Shown here: piece after piece, positions 36,370 to 44,594 of the stretch
How positions within the stretch are numbered: the first letter of the stretch is position 1
How the letters are laid out: every line of letters starts with the position of its first letter
Source: JBFAPK01 sp040676675
Lineage (GTDB): Bacteria; Actinomycetota; Actinomycetes; Mycobacteriales; Micromonosporaceae
Direction of reading: 5' to 3'
DNA: 64,000 nucleotides
NCBI RefSeq assembly: GCF_040676675.1
Contig: NZ_JBFAPK010000004.1
Span: 283,551-347,550, forward strand
The notes under the pieces: generated by a model
What the model was told of the DNA's origin: nothing
What the model saw: only the letters and a program-made list of their open reading frames with translations
Database searches by the model: none
Translations under genes and position numbers: made by a program

Positions 36370-36642
36370 GCAAATACGCTAGGGCCGGACAGAGCCCCCC
36401 GTACGCCGATCCGGGTGGCGGTCCCCCGCCGGGCGGACCGCGCCGGTCGCGCCGTCCCGGGCGCGGGCATGGACGGCCTCCCCGGCGGGGCATGGACGAC
36501 CTCCCGGCGGGAACGCGTACGGTCGCGGCGCGGTCCACCGCGTACGCCGCGCGGCGCCGGTCGTCGGGCCACCGGCCCGGCGGGGTCGTCCGGCACCGCG
36601 CCCGGACAGGTCGTCCGACACCGCCCGGGAGGAGAACGAGTC

Positions 36643-37221
36643 ATGAGTGCCGAGGCCCCGCTCGCGGGCACGACGGTCGCCTTCCTCGCCACCGACGGCG
36701 TCGAGGAGGTCGAGTACCTCCAGCCGCGCGCCGCGGTCGAGCGGGCCGGCGGCCTGGTCGAGCTGGTCTCGACCAGGATGGAGCCGATCCGGTCGGTCAA
36801 CGGCGACCTCACGCCGGCGGGCAGCTACGAGGTCGACCGCACCGTGGACCAGGCCGACCCGGACGGGTACGACGCGCTGGTGCTGCCCGGCGGGACGGTC
36901 AACCCGGACCGGCTGCGGATGGACGCGGACGCGATGCGCTTCGTCAACTCCTTCTTCCTCGACGAGAAGCCGGTCGCCGCGATCTGCCACGGACCGTGGT
37001 CGCTGGTGCAGACCGACGTCGTCCGGGGGCGGACGCTGACCTCGTACCCGAGCCTGCGCGCCGATGTCACCAACGCCGGCGGGACCTGGGTCGACGAGCC
37101 CGTGCACGTCGAGTCCGGGCTGGTCACCAGCCGGTCGCCGGCGGACCTGCCGGCGTTCTGCGCGAAGCTGGTGGAGCTGTTCGCCCAGGGCCGCGAGTCC
37201 GGCGGGATGTTGCCCGGCTGA
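36643..37221 (+). CDS. DJ-1/PfpI family type 1 glutamine amidotransferase-like protein
   Basis: 192 aa. The nucleophile-elbow cysteine is in VAAICHGPWSL; the GVEEVEYLQPRAAV acidic residue and the DALVLPGG strand are as in YfkM/general stress protein 18 and PfpI, which act as proteases or glyoxalase/deglycases. GGGAGGAG precedes the ATG. The gene ends inside a 24-bp tandem repeat, so its last residues (GGMLPG) match the first repeat unit. Confidence 0.9.
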   Translation: MSAEAPLAGTTVAFLATDGVEEVEYLQPRAAVERAGGLVELVSTRMEPIRSVNGDLTPAGSYEVDRTVDQADPDGYDALVLPGGTVNPDRLRMDADAMRFVNSFFLDEKPVAAICHGPWSLVQTDVVRGRTLTSYPSLRADVTNAGGTWVDEPVHVESGLVTSRSPADLPAFCAKLVELFAQGRESGGMLPG

Positions 37222-37277
37222 GCCGGCGAGATGTTGCCCGGCTGAGCCGGCGAGATGCGGCCCGCCCGGGCCGGCCG
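37206..37277 (+). repeat. 24-bp tandem repeat across the pfpI stop codon
   Basis: Units 37206-37229 and 37230-37253 are identical; a third, 37254-37277, is degenerate. Each begins GATGTTGCCCGGCTGAGCC or a variant. The unit is eight codons long, and the TGA stop of the gene lies inside the first copy and recurs in frame in the second. Confidence 0.85.
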
Positions 37278-37353
37278 GGAAAGATTCATGATCGCCGAAG
37301 GGGGCCGCCAGGGCCGGCACACATTCCGACGCGCCGACTCGTAAAGTCGCCCG

Positions 37354-38421
37354 GTGACCGAAATCCGGACGGCCGTCGACCTACAGCATCCCGCGGGTCG
37401 CGCCTGGCGCGCACTGACCGACCGGCGCCTGCTGCCCCAGTGGTTCGCCCCCACCGACCTGGAGCCCGAGATCGGTGCGCAGTTCCGGTTCGAACCGCTG
37501 GAACTGCCCGGGATACCGGGACCGATCGAGGGCGAGGTGACCGAGCTCGACGAGCCGCACCGGATCGTCATGCGCTGGTACGAGGGCGACGTCCAGAGCC
37601 TGGTCATCTACGACCTGCGCCCCCGGCCGGAGGGGTGCCAGCTGGTGCTGCGGGAGTACTGCGAGGACGGCGAGTGGCCGCCCGAGACGCGCGACCTGCG
37701 GGAGCAGACCTTCGAGGGGCTCCTCACCGGACGGTTGCCCGCCGTGCTGGACTGGCTCGCCTTCCGCGAGGTGGATCTCGCCGACGAGACACCGGCCGAC
37801 GAGCCGACCACCGCCGAGATCGCGGCCGGACAGTCGCGGCGGCGGCGCCGGATCGCCGCGCTGGCCGCGGTCGGCGTGGTCCTGGTCGGCGGCGCGGCCG
37901 TGGCCGGCACCGTCTGGGGCGGCGGCGGATCCCCGCAGGCCACCTCGTCGGCCAGCGCGTCGGCGGAGGCGACCAGCGACGGCGGGGACGCCCCCGCCAC
38001 CACCAGCGCCGCCCCGAGCCGCACGCCCCGCAGCCCGTCGCCGAGCGCCTCGCCCACCGCCTCGGCGACGCCCAAGCCGTCGAAGTCGGCGGCGGGCGCG
38101 CCGGCACGGGCGGTGCTCAGCGGCCGGTACGCCACCGTGGCCGACGAGCTGGCCGACTACACCGGCGAGGTCGTCATCAGCAACAGCGGTCGCGCCGCCG
38201 GAACCGGTTGGACCGTCACGATCACGCTGGCCGGCGGTGCGAAGCTGAAGGGGACCAGCGGAGCCAGCGGCCGGCAGGATGGCCGGACGGCGACCTTCAG
38301 CGGCGCCGCGGTCCCGGCCGGCGGCACGCTGCGCTTCACCTTCACCGTGGAGAGCGGGCTGCTCGGGGCCAAGCAGCCGCAGGGTTGCGCGGTCAACGGC
38401 CAGCGCTGCGCCGGGCTCTGA
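37354..38421 (+). CDS. SRPBCC-membrane-CBM2-like fusion protein
   Basis: 355 aa. Residues 1-140 are an AHSA1-type SRPBCC domain (VDLQHPAGRAWRALTDRRLL, PQWFAPTDLEPEIGAQFRFE). After RRRRRI comes one membrane segment (AALAAVGVVLVGGAAVAGTV, about 167-188), a Ser/Thr/Pro-rich extracellular linker (190-245) and a C-terminal beta-sandwich resembling CBM2 (VISNSGRAAGTGWTVTITLA, LRFTFTVESG, two Cys in GCAVNGQRC). The GTG is backed by TAAAGT 6 nt upstream. The domain combination links an inside ligand-binding fold to an outside carbohydrate-binding-like module; function unknown. Confidence 0.75.
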   Translation: MTEIRTAVDLQHPAGRAWRALTDRRLLPQWFAPTDLEPEIGAQFRFEPLELPGIPGPIEGEVTELDEPHRIVMRWYEGDVQSLVIYDLRPRPEGCQLVLREYCEDGEWPPETRDLREQTFEGLLTGRLPAVLDWLAFREVDLADETPADEPTTAEIAAGQSRRRRRIAALAAVGVVLVGGAAVAGTVWGGGGSPQATSSASASAEATSDGGDAPATTSAAPSRTPRSPSPSASPTASATPKPSKSAAGAPARAVLSGRYATVADELADYTGEVVISNSGRAAGTGWTVTITLAGGAKLKGTSGASGRQDGRTATFSGAAVPAGGTLRFTFTVESGLLGAKQPQGCAVNGQRCAGL

Positions 38422-38539
38422 CCCGACGCCGGACGCCGACCCGCCGGGCGGGAACCCGGTAACGGATCGGCCGGGCTGCTACCTCGGTGGCCGGTGTCGG
38501 CCGCGGCCGGCCCGGGGACACGGCCACCGGAAACGCGGA

Positions 38540-38580
38540 ACCTCCGGCGGAGCTCCCGGTGTGGGAGTTCCGCCGGAGGT
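38540..38580. terminator. Bidirectional hairpin terminator
   Basis: An 18-bp stem with one G-U pair (38540-38557 with 38563-38580) and a 5-nt loop, between the convergent SRPBCC-fusion and MFS genes. Confidence 0.8.
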
Positions 38581-38606
38581 CCGGTGCCCGCGTCGCGGCC
38601 GATCGG

Positions 38607-40106
38607 TCAGTGCGCGAAGGCCGGGACCACCAGCTCCGCGGCGTCCTCGTCGCCGTCGAAGCCGCTCTCGCTGACCGTGCCGTCCTGCCGTCCGATGTTG
38701 ACGAAAGTGAACGCGACCAACGCCGAGGCCAGCAGGATGCCGGCCGCCCACCAGATGGCGGTGGCGTACCCGTGCACGGCGGCCTGGTTGACCAGCCGCG
38801 GATCCCCGCCGTGGGCGGCGAGCCACGAGGTGGTGGCGCCGGCCGCGACGGTGTTCAGCAGCGCGGTACCGATCGAGCCGCCCACCTGCTGCGAGGTGTT
38901 CACCATCGCCGAGGCGACGCCCGCGTCCCGGGGCTGGACCCCGTACGTGGCGAGGCTCATCGCCGGCATGAAGGCGGTACCCATGCCGAGGCCGAGCAGG
39001 ATCTGGCCGGGCAGGATCAGGCCGACGTAGGGGCTGTCGACCCGCAGCTGGGTGAGGACCAGCATGCCCGCCGCCGCGACGAGGAAGCCGGGACCCATCA
39101 GCAGCCGGGGCGCCACCCGGTTCATCAGCCGGGCGCCGATCTGCGTCGAACCGATGATCATGCCGCCGACCATGGGCAGGAACGACAGGCCGGTGACGAC
39201 CGGGGTCCAGCCCTTGACGATCTGCAGGTAGAAGGTGAGGAAGAGGAACAGGCCGAACATGCCGATCACCGCGAGGCCGAGCGAGATGTAGACGCCGGCC
39301 CGGTTGCGCTCGGTGAGCACCCGCAGCGGCAGCAGCGGGTGGCTGGTGCGGGACTCCACCAGGACGAAGCCGGCGAGCAGCACCGCCGCGGCGGCGAACG
39401 AACCGAGGGTCCAGCCGGCGGTCCAGCCGTCGCTCTCGGCCCGGGTGAAGCCGTAGACCAGGGAGATCAGACCGGTCGTGGCGAGCACCACGCCGGGCAC
39501 GTCGAGCGGGTTGCGGTTGCGCGAGCCCGCGGCGTCGCGGATGAACAGGTACGCGCCGGTCGCGGCGATCACCGCGAACGGGATGTTGACGTAGAGCGCC
39601 CAGCGCCAGTTGAGGTACTCGGTCAGCACGCCGCCGAGGATGAGGCCGACCGCGGCGCCACCGCCGGCGATCGCGCCGAAGACGCCGAACGCCCTGGCCC
39701 GCTCGCGGGCCTCGGTGAAGGTCACGGCCAGCAGCGACAGCGCGGCCGGCGCGAGCAACGCCCCGAAGACGCCCTGGAGGGCCCGGGCGCCGAGCAGCAT
39801 GCCGGTGTTGACCGCGAGACCGCCGATGGCGGACGCGCCGGCGAAGCCGAGCAGGCCGATCGTGAAGATCCGCTTACGCCCGACGATGTCGGCCAGCCGG
39901 CCGCCGAAGAGCAGCAGGCCGCCGAAGGCCAGCGTGTAGGCGGTGATCACCCACTGCCGGTTGCCGTCGCTGATGCCCAGGTCCCGCTGGGCCGCGGGCA
40001 GGGCGATGTTCACGATGGTGCCGTCGAGGACCACCATCAACTGGGCCAGCGAGATGAAGAAGAGCGCCGTCCAGCGCCGTGGATTGGCTTCCACTGTCAC
40101 AGACAC
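38607..40106 (-). CDS. MFS drug-exporter (DHA2, EmrB/QacA type)
   Basis: 499 aa with about 14 membrane segments. It has the DHA2 start (LAQLMVVLDGTIVNIALPA), motif A (FGGRLADIVGRKR), motif C-like GLILGGVLTEYLNWRWALYV and the late LNTVAAGATTSWL. A proton-coupled exporter of amphipathic compounds. GTG start with GGGGAT upstream. It lies 180 bp downstream of a same-strand tetR, its probable regulator; that spacer has no copy of the tetR palindrome, so control may be by read-through. Confidence 0.92.
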   Translation of the reverse strand: MSVTVEANPRRWTALFFISLAQLMVVLDGTIVNIALPAAQRDLGISDGNRQWVITAYTLAFGGLLLFGGRLADIVGRKRIFTIGLLGFAGASAIGGLAVNTGMLLGARALQGVFGALLAPAALSLLAVTFTEARERARAFGVFGAIAGGGAAVGLILGGVLTEYLNWRWALYVNIPFAVIAATGAYLFIRDAAGSRNRNPLDVPGVVLATTGLISLVYGFTRAESDGWTAGWTLGSFAAAAVLLAGFVLVESRTSHPLLPLRVLTERNRAGVYISLGLAVIGMFGLFLFLTFYLQIVKGWTPVVTGLSFLPMVGGMIIGSTQIGARLMNRVAPRLLMGPGFLVAAAGMLVLTQLRVDSPYVGLILPGQILLGLGMGTAFMPAMSLATYGVQPRDAGVASAMVNTSQQVGGSIGTALLNTVAAGATTSWLAAHGGDPRLVNQAAVHGYATAIWWAAGILLASALVAFTFVNIGRQDGTVSESGFDGDEDAAELVVPAFAH

Positions 40107-40286
40107 AAGAAATCCCCGTACTAGGATATTTGACGAAAAATCGAACAATCGAGATACGGCGGTGGGCAGGGGACGCTGCTCACGGATGGTGGCGGTGCCG
40201 ACCGGAGGGCGCGACCGGGCGCCGGCCCGGGACGGGGCCGGTGGAACCGTCGCTACGACCGGATGGAGGTCAGATGCTCCCGGGCG

Positions 40287-40874
40287 TCAGCTGTTCCTGG
40301 GCCGGCGCAGGCCGAGGAGTCGGCGGCCGGATTCGAGCATGTACCGGCGCAGCGTCTCGTCATCGAGGGCGCTGAGCGCGGGCTTGGTGATGGCGGCGGC
40401 GATCCCGCAGAGCGCCAGCTCGGCGTTGACCTGCCCGGCCGGGCCGGGATGGTGCGCGCAGAGCAGTTCGCGCGGTTGCTCCAGCAGGATGGCGCCGTCC
40501 GCCCGGCCGTCCAGCAGAGGTTTGACACAGGGTTCGGCGGCGATGAAGGCGATCAGCGCCCGGTGCCGGATCGCGAGGTCGACCCAACCGGTCAGCATCG
40601 CCTCCGCCCGCGCGCTCGGGGTGTGCAACGCCGCCGCCGCCGCGATCACCCTCCGGGCCTCCTCGAAGACCGGTTCGATCACCGCCGCGAGGATCTCGTC
40701 GCGGGTCTTGAAGTGGTGGTAGACCGCCGCCTTGGTGATGCCCAGCCGGTCCGCGATCATCTGCAACGAGGTGCCCGCGAAGCCGTGCCCGGTGAACAGC
40801 TCCAGCGCGACCCCCACCAGCCGGTCCCGGGTGTTGCCGGTGGTGGTCGACTCACCCGCCTGCATGGTGGTCAC
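40287..40874 (-). CDS. TetR family regulator of the MFS exporter
   Basis: 195 aa. The N-terminal helix-turn-helix is GVALELFTGHGFAGTSLQMI with ADRLGITKAAVYHHFKTRD; the C-terminal helical domain probably binds drug or lipid. The GTG (VTTMQAGE) is chosen because GGAGG lies 4 nt upstream; an ATG 9 nt later is possible. Its promoter carries an operator array: the first perfect palindrome fills the -35/-10 spacer, so strong autorepression is predicted. Confidence 0.88.
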   Translation of the reverse strand: MTTMQAGESTTTGNTRDRLVGVALELFTGHGFAGTSLQMIADRLGITKAAVYHHFKTRDEILAAVIEPVFEEARRVIAAAAALHTPSARAEAMLTGWVDLAIRHRALIAFIAAEPCVKPLLDGRADGAILLEQPRELLCAHHPGPAGQVNAELALCGIAAAITKPALSALDDETLRRYMLESGRRLLGLRRPRNS

Positions 40875-40901
40875 GCTGCCTCCTTCGCCGTTCACGCGAC
40901 C

Positions 40902-40930
40902 ACACTAACTTGCCGATCGGCAAGCCGCCA
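40902..40930 (-). promoter_or_regulatory. tetR promoter overlapping operator 1
   Basis: TAGTGT (40902-40907) and TGGCGG (40925-40930) are 17 bp apart on the minus strand. The 16-bp palindrome 40909-40924 lies wholly in the spacer, the classic position for TetR repression. Confidence 0.6.
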
Positions 40931-41085
40931 GCCTGCCGAACGGCTAGGAGCTGCCTGTCGTACGTTAGGTATCTCACTTGCCGATCGGCAAGGCTGATGC
41001 CTGTCGATCGGCAGGCTGCGCCCTGTCGATCGGCTAGGTGAAGGCTCGTCGATCGGCACGCGTCGCCCTGCCGGTCGGTCGGCAG
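40909..41085. repeat. Array of eight palindromic operator-like repeats
   Basis: Consensus CYTGYCGATCGGCWAG, exact in copies 1 and 4 (CTTGCCGATCGGCAAG). Copies: 40909-40924, 40932-40947, 40954-40969, 40977-40992, 41000-41015, 41022-41037, 41045-41060, and an expanded last copy 41068-41085 (CTGCCG-N6-CGGCAG). Centres are 22, 23 or 24 bp apart. The array begins 4 bp after the namZ stop and ends 35 bp before the tetR start. Regular spacing near two helical turns would put all copies on similar DNA faces. Confidence 0.85.
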
Positions 41086-41088
41086 CCG

Positions 41089-42444
41089 CTACCGGTAGAG
41101 CAGGTACGGCCTGCGGCGACGGTCGAAGGCGGCCAGCTCGTCGGACCAGGCGCCGACCACATCCGCCACCTCCGCGCCCGCGTCGATCATGGTGCGCAAC
41201 CGCGGCGACCCGGTCAGCTTGTCGACCCAGTACGGCCGCGCGGCGTCCCAGCTGTCCATCCGCCAGGCGAAGGCCGGGTACCGGCGCGCCTCGACCAGCA
41301 TCGCCACCGCGGTACGGATCGGGTCGTACCGGGCCGGGTCGACGACCTGTACCTCCACGCCGGCGCAGGCCTTGTCGAGCAGCTGCGGCTTCTGCCCGGC
41401 CGCCGTCGGCACGAAGTACGCCTCGCGGAAGCGCACCCCCGGCAGGTTCCGGGCCGCCAGCCGGTCGCACCAGTGGTAGTCGAAGTCGGTCGCGAGACCG
41501 CCGACGAGCTGGAACGGCCGGGTGGTTCCCCGTCCCTCGGTGATCGAGGCGACCCCCTCGAAGAGGCAGGTGCCGGGATAGGCGAGCGCGGTCTCCGGAG
41601 TCGGCATGTTCGGGCTCGGCAGCACCCAGGGCACGCCGGTGTCGGCCGCCAGCCGGTCCCGGCGCCAGTTGCGCAGCCCCACCACGTGCAGGTCCACGGG
41701 GCGGCCCGCCTCGGCCGGCACGAACTCGCCGTTGAAGAAGCGGGCCAGCTCGCCGACGGTCATGCCGTGCTGCTGGACGATCTCCTTCTTGCCGACGCCC
41801 GAGGTGTAGGCGGTGGTCATCATCGGCCCGTACGCCCGGCCGCCGATCGGGTTCGGCCGGTCGAGCACGACGTACCGGCGACCGAGCCGGGCGGCGGCCA
41901 CCATCGAGTCGTACATGGTCCAGACGTAGGTGTAGAAGCGGGCGCCGACGTCCTGGATGTCGAAGACCACCGTGTCGACGCCGGCCCGGGTGATCAGGTC
42001 GGCCCACGTCTGCTGGGACGCTCCGTACGCGTCGTACACCGTGATGCCGGTGCGGGCGTCCACCCCCGTGCCCTCGCTGCCGCCGGCCTGCGCCGAACCC
42101 CGGAAGCCGTGCTCCGGCCCGAACGCCGCGACCAGCCGCACCCGTCCTGAGCCGTGCATCAGGTCGACCAGGTGCCGGTAGTCCGCGTCCACGCCGGTCG
42201 GGTTCGACAGCACCCCGACCCGCTGCCCCGCCAGCGCGGCGAAGTCCGACTCGACCAGCACGTCCAGCCCGGTACGGACCCGCCCGCCGCCGGCGCCCGG
42301 GCCACGGTGCTCGCCCGCGCCGTGCTCGCCCGCGCCACCGTCCTCGGCGGCTGCGGCCGGGCCGGCACCGGCGACGGTGGCGGTCGCGGCGGCGCCGAGG
42401 GCGGTCGCGGCGGCGGTACCGGTCAGGAACGTCCTGCGCTGCAT
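41089..42444 (-). CDS. namZ: NamZ-type exo-beta-N-acetylmuramidase (DUF1343), Tat-exported
   Basis: 451 aa. The first 34 residues are a Tat signal (RRTFLTGTAAATALGAAA, cleavage after AAAA). The DUF1343/GH171 core starts TGLDVLVESDFAALAGQRVG and has FGPEHGFRG, VFDIQDVGARFYTYVW and VLDRPNPIGG, as in NamZ, which removes terminal MurNAc from peptidoglycan fragments. The ATG has GAGGAGG upstream. No PTS or amgK/nagZ neighbours are present for cell-wall recycling. The palindrome array starts just after its stop. Confidence 0.88.
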   Translation of the reverse strand: MQRRTFLTGTAAATALGAAATATVAGAGPAAAAEDGGAGEHGAGEHRGPGAGGGRVRTGLDVLVESDFAALAGQRVGVLSNPTGVDADYRHLVDLMHGSGRVRLVAAFGPEHGFRGSAQAGGSEGTGVDARTGITVYDAYGASQQTWADLITRAGVDTVVFDIQDVGARFYTYVWTMYDSMVAAARLGRRYVVLDRPNPIGGRAYGPMMTTAYTSGVGKKEIVQQHGMTVGELARFFNGEFVPAEAGRPVDLHVVGLRNWRRDRLAADTGVPWVLPSPNMPTPETALAYPGTCLFEGVASITEGRGTTRPFQLVGGLATDFDYHWCDRLAARNLPGVRFREAYFVPTAAGQKPQLLDKACAGVEVQVVDPARYDPIRTAVAMLVEARRYPAFAWRMDSWDAARPYWVDKLTGSPRLRTMIDAGAEVADVVGAWSDELAAFDRRRRPYLLYR

Positions 42445-42511
42445 GGCGTGCCTCCTCGAGGGTCACCCGGGCGGCGGCGCCGGGGAGCAGCGCGGCCGGC
42501 GGTCACCCCGG

Positions 42512-42541
42512 AAGTTACCTACGCCACATCGACCAGGTCAA
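42512..42541 (-). promoter_or_regulatory. Candidate namZ promoter
   Basis: TTGACC (42536-42541) and TAACTT (42512-42517) with an 18-bp spacer on the minus strand, 68 nt before the namZ ATG. Confidence 0.45.
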
Positions 42542-42568
42542 GAAGGAAAGCTTCGCCGCCTGCGGCCG

Positions 42569-42766
42569 TCAGGCCTCCTCCAGGTCGTCCAGCTCGATGC
42601 TCTGCACCATCAGCCAGCGGGCCAGCGCCGGCATGCCGAACAGCCACAGCGGGGCCGACTCGGTGGTGCCGCTGGTCGCGTAGATGGCGAAGCGCAGGTC
42701 CGGCGCGCGGATGACCTCGATCCGCCAGCGGTGGTTCTTGTCCCGCCACACCGCCGCTGGGTCCAT
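42569..42766 (-). CDS. Small conserved hypothetical protein
   Basis: 65 aa: DPAAVWRDKNHRWRIEVIRA, PDLRFAIYATSGTTESAPLW, then LARWLMVQSIELDDLEEA. A compact alpha/beta pattern without signal or membrane segment. TAGCCT exactly 6 nt before the ATG indicates a leaderless start. It lies after selB on the same strand with its own promoter, so it need not belong to the selenium genes. Confidence 0.65.
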   Translation of the reverse strand: MDPAAVWRDKNHRWRIEVIRAPDLRFAIYATSGTTESAPLWLFGMPALARWLMVQSIELDDLEEA

Positions 42767-42829
42767 GCGGCCAGGCTAGTGTGCCGCCGCGCGGCGCCGG
42801 CCCGGTTTCCGGGAGCGCCACCCGGGCGC

Positions 42830-44593
42830 TCAGCCGCGCCGGACCACCACCCGCGCGTCGTCGGGCAGCCGCCGCGTCGCGCCGGTACGGTCCAGCAGCT
42901 CCAGCAGCGGCACGGCGACCCGGCGGGTGGTGTCGAGCGCCTGGCGGGCCTGGCTCATCGTGAACGGCTGCGGCAGCACCGCGAGCCGGCGCACCGCGTC
43001 GTGCGGCGCGTCGGGCAGCAGCACCACGTTGTCGGCGAGCCGCAGCAGCACGCCCGCGCGCACCGCCGCTCCGATCTCCCGGGGGCCGAGCGCGAGCTGC
43101 ACCAGCCGCGCCGACTCGGGCGCGCGGAACGGATGCCGGGCCAGCTCGGCGCGGACCCGGTCGACCGCCCGTGCCACCGGCTCGGGCAGCTCCCCGACCG
43201 CGTCGGCCGGCCCGACCCGGCCGTCGCGGTGCACCAGCGGCGCGGCCACCAGCGCCTCGACCAGCGCCCGGTCCGACAGGCCGAGCAGCCGGCGCAGCGT
43301 CTCCACCGGCACCCCGGGTTCCAGCGGGTGGGTGGCGGTGTAGCGGGCGACCTCGGCCCCGAGCCGCCGGCCCAGCTCCCGCCAGTGCCCCGGGTCGGCG
43401 TACCAGTCCGCGACGACGGGACGGCCGGTGACCGGCACCCCCATCCGGTCCAGTTCGCCCCGGCGCGCCAGCCCGCGTCGCCGCAGCTCGGCGGCCTCGG
43501 CCGGCCGGCCGTCCAGTCCGGCCAGGACGGTGGCCCGCGCCCGCGCCGCGCCCCGGCCCGCCAGCGGGGGCGGTACGACGTCGAGCACCGTCACGCCGCC
43601 GGTCACGTACCGCCGGCCCGGATCGCGCAGCAGCCCCCGGTCCCCCACCCGCAGCGGCAGCGGGCGGGCCAGCCGCAGCCGCAGCGTGTCCCCGCCCAGC
43701 GGCCGGACCCGCACCGCCACCCCGGCCGAGCCGAGGTGCAGCGTCAACGTGGCCGGCAGGTCGGCGGCCCGGTCCCCGCTCAGCCGCACGTCGACCAGGT
43801 CGGTCGGTTGGAACCGGCCGGGGGTCAGCAGCGCGTCGCCCCGGCCGACCAGCTCGCGGGGCACCCCGCGCAGGTTCACCGCCACCCGGCAGACGCCCTC
43901 GACGCGTTCCGCGGCCCGGCCCAGCGACTGCACCGCCCGGACGCGTACCGTCCGGCCGGTCGAGCTGAGCTCCAGCTCGTCGCCCGTGGAGAGCCGCCCG
44001 CCGGGCAGCGTCCCGGTGACCACGGTGCCGCTGCCCCGTACCGTGAACGAGCGGTCCACCCAGAGCCGCACCGGCTGCCCGGCCGGCGGTACCGGCAGCC
44101 CGGCGGCCAGCCGGTCCAGGGCGGCCCGCAGCTCGGGCAGGCCCGCGCCGCTCACCGCGCTGACCGCCACCGCCTCGACGCCGGCCAGCGAGGTGCCGGC
44201 CAGCTCCTCCCGGGCCGCCGCCAGCACGGCGCCCGGGTCGGCGAGGTCGCAGCGGGTCACCACGAGCAGCCCGTGCCGCACGCCGAGGGCGTGCAGCGCC
44301 GCGAGGTGCTCGGCGGACTGCGGCATCCAGCCCTCGTCGGCGGCGACCACCAGCAGCGCGGCGGGCGCCGGACCGACCCCGGCGAGCATGTTCGGTACGA
44401 ACCGCTCGTGGCCGGGCACGTCGACGAAGGCGACGACGCGACCGGAGGGCAGGCTCGTCCAGGCGAAGCCGAGGTCGATGGTCATGCCGCGGCGGCGCTC
44501 CTCGGCCCACCGGTCCGGTTCCATCCCGGTCAGCGCCCGGACCAGGGTGGACTTGCCGTGGTCGACGTGTCCGGCCGTCGCGACGACCTGCAC
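42830..44593 (-). CDS. selB: Selenocysteine-specific elongation factor
   Basis: 587-aa GTPase that delivers Sec-tRNA to UGA codons marked by SECIS. G1 AGHVDHGKST (7-16), G2/switch I RGMTIDLGF, G3 DVPGHE; G4 reads TRCD instead of NKxD, as in SelB. Domain 2-3 marks: FTVRGSGTVVTGTLPGG. The C-terminal half has winged helices that bind the mRNA hairpin. The GTG starts 1 bp after the selA stop. It shares the operon with selA and lies behind the tRNA-Sec gene. Confidence 0.95.
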   Translation of the reverse strand: MQVVATAGHVDHGKSTLVRALTGMEPDRWAEERRRGMTIDLGFAWTSLPSGRVVAFVDVPGHERFVPNMLAGVGPAPAALLVVAADEGWMPQSAEHLAALHALGVRHGLLVVTRCDLADPGAVLAAAREELAGTSLAGVEAVAVSAVSGAGLPELRAALDRLAAGLPVPPAGQPVRLWVDRSFTVRGSGTVVTGTLPGGRLSTGDELELSSTGRTVRVRAVQSLGRAAERVEGVCRVAVNLRGVPRELVGRGDALLTPGRFQPTDLVDVRLSGDRAADLPATLTLHLGSAGVAVRVRPLGGDTLRLRLARPLPLRVGDRGLLRDPGRRYVTGGVTVLDVVPPPLAGRGAARARATVLAGLDGRPAEAAELRRRGLARRGELDRMGVPVTGRPVVADWYADPGHWRELGRRLGAEVARYTATHPLEPGVPVETLRRLLGLSDRALVEALVAAPLVHRDGRVGPADAVGELPEPVARAVDRVRAELARHPFRAPESARLVQLALGPREIGAAVRAGVLLRLADNVVLLPDAPHDAVRRLAVLPQPFTMSQARQALDTTRRVAVPLLELLDRTGATRRLPDDARVVVRRG

Positions 44594-44594
44594 C

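Noticed and set aside
40107..40286. TetR operator directly upstream of the MFS gene
   Set aside because: No CGATCGG palindrome is present; only a weak TGCCGACCGG resemblance near 40196.
40909..41085. CRISPR-like regular repeats
   Set aside because: Repeats are 16-bp palindromes with 6-8 bp gaps, too short for spacers, and no cas genes are near.
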